Shown here one piece after another: positions 44,688-56,100 of a DNA stretch of 64,000 nt. Where the stretch lies: positions 7,536,312 to 7,600,311 of the forward strand of contig NC_092675.1 of NCBI RefSeq assembly GCF_964355755.1, written 5' to 3'. Source of the stretch: Antedon mediterranea. Lineage: Eukaryota > Echinodermata > Crinoidea > Comatulida > Antedonidae. Both the position numbers and the translations under genes were made by a program. The notes beneath the pieces were generated by a model, which was not told the origin of the DNA, made no database searches, and worked only from the letters and a program-made list of their open reading frames with translations. Every line of letters begins with the position of its first letter. Positions within the stretch are counted from its first letter, which is position 1.

Positions 44688-44805
44688 AGCTCTATCTACA
44701 CTATCAAACTAATTTCACAAAAAAAGTGTGATGTGCCCAAATATCGTGTCCATGGACACAGCACATTTTTTTTGTCACACAAAGTTTGATAGTGTAGACA
44801 GAGCT
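44688..44805. mobile_element. MITE family 2, complete copy
   Basis: AGCTCTATCTACACTATCAA and TTGATAGTGTAGACAGAGCT form nearly perfect ends. AGTGTGATGTGCCCA pairs with GGACACAGCACATT inward. This is the cleanest copy of the family. It lies between cassettes 2 and 1. Confidence 0.85.
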
Positions 44806-45781
44806 TTATAAAGAAATGTATTTTTAATGTTGAAACACACAATACAAAATCAATAAATTCCATGAATTTGTCCACATATCTAAATAGATCAAATAGAAAT
44901 CCAGGAAGTGTATAAGCCTAAAAATACTAATAAAATAAAACGTTTATGAAAGGAACCATTTGTTGTTGAATACTATCTTCTACTTTCGCTTTTCTAAGTT
45001 CAATGAATGCTGATTTTTTTAAATTTTATTGTGCTTTATAATGATGAACAAACACCCTGCTATAATAAAGGGAAATAATGTGATTTATAATATAAAAAAC
45101 TGATATCGCTATCCATTTGTTGTGCTCGAATCTCGAACCTGGTTTACGAACGTCGAGCGTACCTACTCTCGCTACCAGTTTTTACACATTTAGGCCTATA
45201 CCTTTTAAATATTATTTTTCTTATAATCTACCATCAATGGACAACCCACTGAATCTTTGAACTTGATCGTATGAATTTATTAATTCAGTCTAAATTAGTC
45301 AATCAACAACCGGTAATTAACTTAGGAAATGTCAAACACTACTTTTGGAGTATCATCATTGCCTTCTTAGTTATTGTTTTAAACAATTCAACAAACAACA
45401 ATATCATAGTATAATACTTAAACATGTATATTATATACGTACAAATTTATAAATTAAATATACTTAGGAAATAATAAATATTTCAGTTTAATATTTAGAA
45501 AGAAGTATAATAGATCTGAACTCAAATCAAGGTGTTTTTGTTGACGCTATAAAACGCATTGTTCTAACGATTAACACGCAATGCGTCATCAAGCAGCATT
45601 CCTTCTTCTTCAAAGTACACTTCAAGTCTTCCACTACTTTAATAAATATTGCACTGTCTTCACGTCTACATTAAATCCCCCTTTTCTCCGTATACAAATA
45701 GTGGATTGTACTTTCAAAATGCGTTTTTGACGATGGTTGTACGCTCTGCTTCAGTACCAACTATTTGTCGCCATTAGCACG

Positions 45782-48377
45782 TCATACTTGCGTCGCTGAC
45801 CCTGCACCGACCTTCGACGTTTTCGTATGGGAAAGCATATGCACGGCTTCGGTCCGCCTACCGTTTGTTACTGCGTCATCTTCATAAGATGCTTCATAAT
45901 CTTCCTTTATCTGACTTTGTTCAATAGATTTTCTGTACAAAGCAACAAAAATAGAAAAACAATAAAGATTTCGCACAATAATCTTTTTTTTTTACAAAAG
46001 CCATATTTTCGTACACCCATAATTATAATATAATTTATTAATAATTATACTCTACATTTAGTAAAATTAGTCTAATGGTATATATTTAGAAATTACATAA
46101 CCATGGAGAAATAATAATATTTCTCCATGGTTTAACGGAAATGGGGAAATAAACTGCTTAGCGATAGGCTGAAATCAATAATAAAATACATAGGCCTATG
46201 TATTTTAGCTGACACAACGTACCAACTTAATCCGTGTATTCTGGAGATTGAATATAATTACTGATTGTATAATTTAATAAAGGTAGTTGTTTGATGGTAA
46301 TTTAATAAACATATTTGTATACAGATAAAGTAAAACAGTGTTAAAAAAGACAATTGTTGTTAGACTGCCTTATTGCTTAGACCTACTCACAATCTCAGAT
46401 TGCAATACGTTGATAGGTGCATTAGCTTCTTTAAGCAACTATTTTGTCAAAATGTTATTGCAAAACCCACCTTTATTTCTATATTATAATAATAAACTAT
46501 TAACTACTATTTTCTACTTTGTTGTTTCAAAAATAATGTACAAAATGCATAAACCACAAAATAAAATAGCGATGCAATCGGGTACATGATAACCATGCCT
46601 TTAGTGCAATATTAAATAAGTATTAAATAAAACAATATTAAAATCGTATAATGTTACAGTGTACAACATATACATATACATGACAGACGTACCATGTAAC
46701 AGTATATCACTGTTATATAGTTCATATATTGTATGATACCGTATACTGTTATAACACAACAGGTACTGACCTATGTTTCAAGTAGATATACACGCCAAGA
46801 ACAATTAATAGGAGAGTTATAACGAAAATAACTCCGATAGCAATCATTGCTTCGGTAAAATCCAAGAAGGAATCTGTATTGAAAAGGAGAGTATAGAAGT
46901 GATATAGAATATAGTCGGGCTAGTTGCATGGATTAACATACACCGGCACCGTAAAACCTCAAAAGATGGGCTTATTTTCAAACAACTACAACTGAATGGG
47001 GCTAATGTTCATGTAAACATAACCGGACTACAAACAAATCCGCTTTATGATACATAACTTTTTTTTCGAGATCAACAATTAGGCCTATCAACTATATTCA
47101 ATTAAAGAGTCATTTTTGAGGTTTTACAGTTTAATACAAAATAAATAATATATAAAAAAATAACATAAATAGTGTTTATTATGAATGAATGCATTTGGTT
47201 GCAATTTTATATAATAAAAGTATCTTTAGATTTCAGATAGATGAAATTATGAGAGAAGATGTTACAATTAGTTATAATGAAAACAATTCATCACGTGACA
47301 TACTGACGGTAACAGACAACATCTTTTACAAAACGCAGCAATGATATGGTATTAATGGATAATGGTTAGTAAACTAAGATTTGATGGAAGCAGCAGAGAT
47401 CACATTGTGCATGCATGGGTGCAGATTGGATGCTTTCAAGAAGAAAAGATCTACACCCACTAAAACCCCGGCAAAACTGCGTTCGCGATTGGTTTAAGCC
47501 ATGTTTTGTATCAAAGTCCCACGCAGGTGTGTGCACCCTACTTTTCTGCTTGAAATAATCTGCACCCATGGATATACGAGTGTGGACACTTATAGCAAGA
47601 AGAGGACCCAGACGACCTTACTTGGATTAACTTGAAGGGTCACGTGGAGGTTCATCATCTTTGAATTTGGTTTAAAAGAGGGGGTTGTTAACTCGGGTAA
47701 CAAATTGCATTCATGTTTCTTGATGATGATGATCTCTGAAATGGTGAAATACGACAATGCAATGACGACGGGAGGGCAAGCAGTGTGAAGATGTAGTTTG
47801 ACAAAAATTGCGTGCTCTCAACGTATTGCAAACTGGATTTATCGAAATAATGTAAAAATGCGTTAATGGCCAACAAAGGTTTACTCACCATCCGTTGACG
47901 TTGATTCAAAGGTTAACGTTACGTCGAATAGCTCGCACTGTGGACCCTTACGACCTGTTGTACATCTATGAAAAACAAAAGATATTTTATTATAAATAGT
48001 TGGCCTACTAAGTTCAAGTCTGGAGGTTATTTAAATTCTGATAATGCCATTGCTTAACGCAGACAATTATTATTATTAAGCGAGCTCTAGTACCGGTATA
48101 CCATAACAAATCTCTTTAACTTTTTAAGAGAAAAAAGCATAGGTCCCTGATAATACTTACATGCAATGTGGCCTGTCTGCCACTTCGTAGCATGTGCCAC
48201 CATTGTAGCACGTTAGCAAGTTTTTCACACAGGGACGGGACATCGGATTTAGTACAGTTTCAATGGCAGCTATCGTAGTTGTAGGCAAGATATCGGTTGT
48301 TGCACTGGTTGCCGTTTCCAGTAACGTTGTTGCTGTGGTTTGGACGACAGTTTTTGCAGAAGCAGCTAGTGTTGTAG
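45782..48377 (-). CDS. Neuregulin-like EGF ligand, cassette 1 (stalk + EGF + TM + tail)
   Basis: Exons in transcription order: complement of 48161-48377, 47889-47965, 46771-46873, 45782-45932; phases 1 (entry), 2, 1, 2, identical to cassette 2. It encodes a Thr/Ala-rich stalk, an EGF domain (C189, C196, C202, C211, C213, C222), a 20-residue juxtamembrane linker, one TM helix (about 246-269) and a 49-residue tail beginning RKSIEQ and ending SATQV. With the upstream exon the CDS is 966 nt, 321 residues. The D exon donor is gtcagt, a weaker site than the gtaagt of cassette 2. The TM exons of the two cassettes are alike (IIFVASLLITVLGVY against VIFVITLLLIVLGVY), showing common ancestry. The EGF-TM order after a Ser/Thr-rich region fits neuregulin/EGF-family ligands. 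Receptor and ligand activity are inferred. Confidence 0.82.
46101..46130. repeat. 30-bp palindrome CCATGGAGAAAT(6)ATTTCTCCATGG
   Basis: Perfect 12-bp arms around a 6-base centre. Related CCATGGAGG palindromes occur near 23703 and 27143. It lies in the last intron of cassette 1. Confidence 0.9.
47408..47575. mobile_element. Small inverted-repeat element (MITE-like)
   Basis: CATGGGTGCAGATT near 47414 and AATCTGCACCCATG near 47557 are perfect inverted repeats. Weaker pairing continues inward (TTCAAGAAGAAAAG against CTTTTCTGCTTGAA). No coding capacity. It lies in an intron of cassette 1. Confidence 0.75.
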
Positions 48378-48613
48378 CTGTAAAGAAACAATATTTTCTG
48401 TTAAGCTTGAGACAGAAACATTTTTTAAACAATTAGATTCGTCAAATCAAGTATATAAAGCATCAAAATGTATCATTCCATGTCACATTCTTTCCTTTCT
48501 AACAGTATAGGTTTTTCCTATTTCAGAGTCTTAATAGTAGCTTTTGTTTAAAAACGAATAAATACTATAAAATAATGAATAGTAGAAAACATGTTAAATT
48601 TCACACAACTTAC

Positions 48614-48626
48614 TTATAATATTCAT
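48614..48626 (-). CDS. Putative 13-nt alternative first coding exon of cassette 1
   Basis: The minus strand reads ATGAATATTATAA directly followed by GTAAGT. Phase 1 matches the acceptor at 48377, giving M-N-I-I-T and then the stalk. An in-frame TAA lies upstream with no intervening ATG. Together with its counterpart at 42087-42099 it differs at one base in 13. The product would lack a signal peptide, as some neuregulins do. Confidence 0.55.
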
Positions 48627-48760
48627 AATGCTCACGAGATATTTCAAAAGACTAAAATGTTGTAAAAGATAGTTGACACGTTGATCTTACTTCAGGTGAT
48701 AATGCTTCAAACCGCATTACACCTCCAATATAAGCTCAGTTTGCCACCCACGCATGCGTA
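48627..48760 (-). promoter_or_regulatory. Conserved upstream block of cassette 1 (putative alternative promoter/5' UTR)
   Basis: It is collinear with 42100-42232 upstream of cassette 2. It contains CGCATGCGTGG, CTTATATTGGAGGTG, GAAGCATTATCACCTGAAG and GTAAGATC on the minus strand. The conservation is patchy but ordered. Confidence 0.5.
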
Positions 48761-48955
48761 CAACCAATTGATGTATACTCTATTAATACATTTAATTGTT
48801 TATACTATTATATTATTTACATTCATTGCGTTAAAACGGAAACTTACTTCCACATCCGGGAAACACAAAAACGATAATATAATGTTTGAATATCCCTGTA
48901 AAAATCAACATCTGTTGTTTGCTATTATAATTTAGGTTCTTTTCGAGTGACGGGT

Positions 48956-49010
48956 TTTGCTTTGAGTGATGGCGCCGAAAAGGGGAACTCCCACATTAGG
49001 CCTACGTCAT
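48956..49010. promoter_or_regulatory. Composite kB-like/CRE-like element, cassette 1 proximal copy
   Basis: TGCTTTGAGTGATGGCGCCG, AAAAGGGGAACTCCCACATT and then CTACGTCAT. GGGGAACTCC fits the kB consensus. It is about 330 bp upstream of the cassette 1 mini-exon ATG, the same spacing as in cassette 2. Confidence 0.55.
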
Positions 49011-49111
49011 CTCATGTGAAGAAAATGTTTTATCATATTTGTGATAATACCCCATTACCAAATATGTTAAATTATTTTATGAGGTACCACCATCATTAGG
49101 CCTATAAGGGA

Positions 49112-49164
49112 TTGCTTTGATTGATGACGTCGAAAGGGGATCTCCCACATTAGACATGACGTCA
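49112..49164. promoter_or_regulatory. Composite kB-like/CRE-like element, cassette 1 distal copy
   Basis: TGCTTTGATTGATGACGTCG, AAAGGGGATCTCCCACATTA and then a full CRE palindrome TGACGTCA. GGGGATCTCC fits the kB consensus. Confidence 0.55.
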
Positions 49165-49904
49165 TGATAAATTAAATGATTTTATTATGTTTATGTTGTT
49201 GGCACCATATCCCGTCTACCGTATCAGTGACACGACAACACTTTAGGAGGATATTGCAGACTATTATTAGACCCTGGTAATAATGATAGTAAGTAAAGTT
49301 TTGTAGCCGATTATCGTATCTAATGTTTCCAGTTTCCATAGGCAAATTCCATGACACAGCTTCACATGTGTTTCATATGTAACGCCTGTATCGTAGACCG
49401 TAACATAACATTTAATCTAGCCTCTTATGATACAGGTACAACATGCGATGCTTCCTGAATTACGCAACAGATCTATTTTTGTAATTTCCAAACGAACGTT
49501 TCTATCCTTTCAAGCCCGAACTTGCTTTTATCTGACGCGTTATTGCAACACACACTTAGCACCTCAAATGTCACTCCACTCAATATATTCAACAATCTTT
49601 ACAAAATTCAACAAAAGAATGACTTAAATCTGAGTGTCTCGGCTTTAATTTATCTGTAGTAATGTTTACCGATATAATAATGTTAGGATTCTCTTTGTTT
49701 GTGTGGTTTGTTGTATTAGATTGTGTATACTTTACTAGGAAGTACAAGTTTGCATTAGATGATGATGTTGAAACTCCCGGGACAGACTGTCGCCAGAACA
49801 AAAAGAAAACGCCAACGCATCATTGGACGAAACTACTTTGAAATTTGACACTGTATATTAGGTAACATTTCTGGTGCTATAGGCTACGTATCCGTAGCTA
49901 GCCG

Positions 49905-50048
49905 CTAAAGACGTCGTGCAAAACGATGTATACGCAACGCAAACGAGTTGACCAATGACAAGCAACGTTTCGAATAATTTATCGCTTGTGATTGGTCAAA
50001 TCACTAACGTTGCTCTTCGTCTTTGCATTGAGCCCAGGTGGGAAGGCT
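49905..50048. mobile_element. MITE family 1 copy
   Basis: TATACGCAACGCAAACGAGT, TTGACCAATGACAAGCAACG and CGCTTGTGATTGGTCAAATC form the foldback core. The terminal GTTCCCAC motifs are degraded (CCCAGGTGGGAAGG). Confidence 0.7.
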
Positions 50049-53000
50049 CAGTAAGCATTCGTGTAAACCATAAATCGACTGTGACTGTCGTCTGGAACCG
50101 AAAACCATCAATCAATGTGTTTACGATATACAGCAGCGCGCCATTTGTAATGTAGCGCGCCATAGTAGACCAGTAGCAGTGTTACGCAATGTAATTGTTT
50201 GTTTACTTTTAATGTACCGTGGGAAATTATAACACCAACAAATCCCAAATAACTGACATATCAAAATATGACGAAAACAGACCTTGTATTCAGACCTCGC
50301 ATACCAATTTAATAAAGAGAACGAAAGAACATGTAGAACAAAATAAACCCTTACTTATATGAACAATAAAATCGAAATTACTCTATAAATATTATAAATA
50401 CACAAACCTAGTATACAAACATTCTAAAAATAATATATTGTTTAAAGGCCAGGTCCGGGCAAAAAATGTCTATTGATCATACATTCCAATAATTATCGAT
50501 CTATAGTTTCCCCTATGTTTCATAATTTTTTGGGATTTTATTTGTGTTACACGAGCTTATTGAAAATAAGCACTTTCTTATCAGTGGGGGGATAGTTCAA
50601 ATTACACAGTAAAATCTCTATTCTTTTATACACAGATTTTGTAAATAGAGAGGCATTTTAAAAAGCTATGAAAAATAAACGGTGTGGTAAAAAATGTTAT
50701 CAGATGACTAAATATAGGTAATATAACTTGAATTTTACATTTCTGGTATTTTTATTCAACTTCAGATTTTTATTTTCATGCTATAGCAAAAATTATCCAC
50801 CGTATATCCACTATCTTTTTTCACCTTCTAGGGAGTCACCAGACATGTTATTACATTAGGTTAAACTACCTAACTACTAAAAAAAAGTCTTCCTGGTTTT
50901 TATGGCAGAATTATGCCAAATTTTGTATTTGACCATATTAAGGGAAATTCATGTTTTTTCATCTTGATTTCTGTTACAAATATTTTATTTATGTACAATT
51001 AACCAGATATTATATTTAGAATTCATGCCTGTACCTGAGCTTTAAGAACAGGGATTTTAAACAAAATATTTGGAATGTGCAAAATTAGCGCTATTGAATT
51101 GTACCTGTAATTAATTAGGGCGCAGTCAATGGTGTGACTTTTTATTATCGGTGGCAAAGTGGTATTATGTAAGCCTAGAATCAATAAGAGCCGTATATAG
51201 CCTATGTTGTTCTTTTAAATTTCATACCATGATTTGCAAATATCTTTATTTATCTTTTCTGTACAGATCACAGCTACAGTCGTTCGTAAAACGCGGTGGA
51301 CGTATTAGGAAATTGCGACCATTTTCCCCCTTAAAATTATTTCAAAATATATTTGACTTAGGCCTAATGTTTAACTATGTTTTAGGTAGGCCTACACTAC
51401 TTAGCATTGACAAGTCATAGGCCGGTATTTTTGGAAAATTATAGACGTCCTAAAATGTAATGATTGATTGATTTTAACAGCCATTTTATTAATGCAAATT
51501 AAGAGGTTGTGGACATATTTTTGTTGGTTGACATTTTGAATTTATCATAACCTGAAATTTACCTAACAAAAATCATAGACACTTTTACCTAAAAAATGCA
51601 TTGTTTTATTTTTCAGAAGTTTGTAATAGCTTACACGTCCAATTAGCATGACAGCTTCTGCCCGGGGTTTTATTGTTTTATATTATTATTCCTTGGTTCC
51701 ACAATCTTAAGGTTATGATTACAAAAGTAACGGTTTTTGGCGCTTTAGTTGTCAGAATAATCGTCGTTGGTGACAACCTTAAGTGACAAAGAACACATTT
51801 AATCATACTGAGCAATCGATTTCATTATAGACTTAACAAAAATTCCCACATATAACATTATATCAGCTTATCTTACTGAAAAAGGGGGCTTAAGACCCTT
51901 TGAATTCAAACAATTGTATGAATAAAAAAGGACAAAACGGAATCGGAATGTAGACAACGACAGTCTGTCACTTTGTTACAAGTTATCATTGGAAATATTT
52001 TACTTTTATTAAAATAATTTGATAATAATAAACTTTTGATTAAAGAAACAAAAAAAGAGGAAGTAAAGATTGACATTGCTATTAGATATACAGGGTACAA
52101 GTACGTGAATACAAAGAAACCACCGTGTGAAAAATTCCAGCCCATTAAACCATATTTTAACAATTTTAACCATCATAATAATGAAAGTATTATATTCAAT
52201 ACAAATCGATACGGATCAGATACAGAACTAAGTGTGGTGTGATTATTAGAAATAGACCTAGATTTACTGTTTGCATTTGCACCGTGGGATAAGGGAAATC
52301 ATTTGATAATTGAATAATAATAATAATACAATATAGAATTAAGTTTATCAAACGACGGAGATATCATGATCCAACCTTAGTAAGTTGCCTTTTTAATGCA
52401 AATCATTAGGTCCTAAAGTTAAAACTCATCAAAGCTCTGGCTTAGTTAAAGTCAAAACAGCGCCACCTTTAAAGAGCCTTCCACGCTGGAATGTCTACAC
52501 ATTGGTACAATATTAGTAATGAAGAAAACCCCATATGAATAAAACCTATACCAAAAGGCTATGTTTAGTATATTTTGATACGTAAAAATAATCATGTGCA
52601 TTACTAAAAATAAAAACAGAAAAATCCTATAATTCTTTAAGCCTATATTATCTTATATCTAGTATTTAAACATTACATTGTTTGTATTCCACAACAAAAG
52701 AATGATCCTGCAATCTTATGGGAAATTACAAGTATATAATTTTAAATAGTATAATAGTAATAACATCGGTATGCGACAGGAATAATGGTGGGAGACACGT
52801 TTGAAAGAGAAAAATTACTCTCTTTTGTTTGAAAAATGCAACCAGCGATACATGACGTAGGGTTAATTTATTGCTGAAGATGATGTAAATTTATACAGTA
52901 TTACGAAACGACCGACAATAATTATTAAAAAATTACGAAGCTAATAATACTTATTTTTTAATATGTAATAGTTTAATTAGATTAGAAATTAATATTACAA

Positions 53001-53140
53001 AGCTTTGTATTCAATTTTACTGGCTGGTTTGACTAATGTCGTAAAATGTATAACCATATACGTACACACATTAGGCATAGAACATTAAATCTATACTGAA
53101 ATTTAATTAATTAATTTGAAACGATAAGAAAAATTCGCCC
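50049..53140. other. Intronic AT-rich DNA (neuregulin-like locus, long first intron)
   Basis: I see no exon, RNA gene or well-defined repeat. Short ORFs here have no recognisable content or splice context. Confidence 0.5.
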
Positions 53141-53141
53141 C

Positions 53142-53190
53142 AACCGAGATTCGAACCCGGACCTTCTGCTTGATGTGCAGATATATTGCT
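53142..53190 (-). pseudogene. 3' half of a tRNA-like sequence
   Basis: The minus strand reads TCTGCACATCAAGCAGA, a plausible anticodon arm, and then GTCCGGGTTCGAATCTCGG, a T arm with B-box. An acceptor-like TTGGGGCG and a TTTTT Pol III terminator follow. The matching 5' half (D arm and acceptor strand) is absent. It is either a truncated tRNA pseudogene or a SINE head. Confidence 0.55.
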
Positions 53191-56100
53191 AATTGATATT
53201 TACAAATTTAAAAATACAATGTCATTCCATCACTGTCTACTACTACACCTTTACACTACACCGACACCGTACCTCCAAACGTTTAGTATACCATCGCTAT
53301 TCCTAAATTAACTAAGTTATATTGCACAAAAATACATTGCGATTCCAAAATTAGGAAACTGATCGAAAACATACTGGAAAAAACGCAGTAATGCGATTAC
53401 CTACACATGTTATTAGCAAGACCAGCATTATTTCTTTATTTTAATTTCAAAATAATCTTTTTTCTGACGTCATAATTAACTTTAACTGATATTTAATAAT
53501 TATCATAATTGTCAAAATATGAATGAATGTGTTGTATGCAGTTTACAGGTGTCTCTAATTCACAGCGAGCCATGACACCTGCGTAATGTTATGCTAATTA
53601 TTAATAAGGTCAACGAATAGGCCTATAAATACAAAATCAAAACAACAACAAAGAAAAACAATTTTAATATAAGTATGTTCTTTAGTCCCAGTTGACGTCA
53701 TGAGACACTCACGTTGAAATGCAGATGGATACATTTGGCAGGACTTGTATACGTGCACGTCAACTTTGTGTTCATTCATGCTGTCACTGCATGAGAAGCC
53801 GTTTGTGATTGGCTATTTATGTTATAAATTTACGCTCAGTCATGCGCAATACACTACTTGTCTGAAATTGAACCCGGTGGTCTTTGAGCTCATCAGACAC
53901 ACTTTGCCACGCGAGTTCATAAGGGTTTTTTATTGAAAATGTTGTTTACACGTTACAATCTTGTTCCTGTCCATTTTAAAAATCAACACAAACACTTTAA
54001 TACACAAATAACACGTTAACGAGGTTATTATGTTTTTAAAAGATAAATTCCAATCTTAATTCCTTTTCTTCATGTATAAATAAAATACAATAACTTTTGA
54101 TAATTTTGAATTTCGTCCACGGAATAATATCAATAGTTTTTCCTATTGACGCCGGTCAAACAACACATTTTATTCAAAATTCATCAAAACAAATTTTATT
54201 AGTCTGCCTAATGAAAGGACATACATTCCCGAAGATGTATAAAAAGTCTTAAATAATACCATATATTATAAGTTAAAGTAAACCAGGGTGCTTGTTAGTG
54301 TACCTTAGTTAGTTTTATTAGGTACTTGTTAAACAATTTAAAAAATATATATATTTGAATTTAAGCACGTAGACACTATTTTATGTCCTAGTTTAAATTG
54401 TTATTCTTGATTTTTTTAAATACGGCCTTTTTTGGTTTTATTCTATATTTTGCTCTAACTATTTTTTAGATAAATAATTTAGAAAAAAATGCATATTTAA
54501 AAGATTTTAAAAACAATATTTATATTTATTATTAGAAACGCAATTACTACTTTTTAATTGATATGATTTTCTGTTTCGTGATCGTAGTTAATTCTCCATA
54601 ACACACGAACTTATTTATGCATGACCATTTTAAGTATACAGTACCCCCGCGTGCTACCCCCTTTTACACCTAAAATTAAACAATATCAATTAATGAATAT
54701 CTATTTCTGACATTAAAATATCCTAATGCTTCCCCATGTAAACAATCACGTGGCCGTATCCGCCAATCACATATGAGATATTTCACTCAACTATTAAGTA
54801 TTTAACTTTAAGTCAATAAATATAGTATAGCCCTAGTAGTAAAGTAGTACTAGTATTAGTAAATATAAAGTATTTCCCTTATAGATTGAACGTATTTGTG
54901 TTACTTTTAAAGTGTGTTAAGTGTTTCCCTGTATGAAATAGTGATTATGCTGGAAGATGGATTTAAATTCATGAATTATTACATTTTGTAAAGCCCCTAT
55001 CACCAGCCGTTGATTAATTAAAGTGATAATAATATTCCTATATTAAACTTAAGGAAAGTCCCCGGTCTTTACCATCGTCACAGACGTGAAGTCTTCAAAA
55101 GAAAACAATAATGCTAGGTTAAAACCTGAGGGAAGCCCCTACCCGGTCTTTGTTGTCAAACAAAGTTGATAGCCTCGGTTGCACGATTAGCATGAAAAGA
55201 AATACGTAATTCATTAATTTAAACATTATATCAAAAACATCATTATTAGTCATTATTTACAATTATTTTCTTAATCTAAGAATCCAGTGGAAAGTTCAGT
55301 ATTCATCCCCTGTCATAGATTTGGAAAATAGTACCCACGTGGACATTCTGACCCTTCGGGGCATGTGTAAACGTACAGCATGAAATAACAACACATTTAT
55401 TACTATCATTAGATCTGCACCTTGAATTGAATTTGTAGTCAATTACTATCAATGGTGGTTGTACCAAGTGTTTGATTGCCTTGGATATAGGCAGCTTTAA
55501 CATATCATGTTATTGTTATAAATTGTGTTTCTAGATGGTTCAGGAACATATCATACTGTACATACTGTGTAACCATAGTAACCGGTAAGGGATGATGACA
55601 CGTGAGAGTTAAATATAATGAATCCATTATTTTAAAATAAAAATAAATATATTTTATGCCGTAGGTAAATATGCATATTATCATTTAATGACAGTTAATC
55701 GTATAGGTTTGCTCAATTGAAAGCTCGCGAGAAGGTCGTCCCTAATAAGGTTTGATTAAGCTATTGAAAAGGCAATCGTCATGCTATCTGTTTGTATTAG
55801 ACCAATCCTGGCTGGTATTGCATTATAATACAGCTATATTGCAATTTCGGAAGTTGTTCAGGTATGACGAAATAGTGATAGTGCACGTTGCGCACACACC
55901 AGATACTTTACGATTATGTTTTATAGTCTACACGCACAGTAAACGCGTACGGCGTTTATAGTAACGCATTCGAGTCAGCCTTGAGGTATAATACAGATCA
56001 TGCGGCGTTAAAGATATCAAACTATTAAGGTAGGACCAAACTAATCGATACAGCTAATGGTTAAGGAATGTTATGTTGATAATAGGGGATTCTTTTATTT

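Noticed and set aside
45115-45180. tRNA-like remnant on the minus strand (GGTTCGAGATTCGAGCAC)
   Set aside because: The B-box-like piece is present, but the A-box and fold are not convincing.
51151-51420. 89-codon + strand ORF in the long intron of the neuregulin-like locus
   Set aside because: Composition looks random, there is no domain, and it lies opposite the sense of the host gene.
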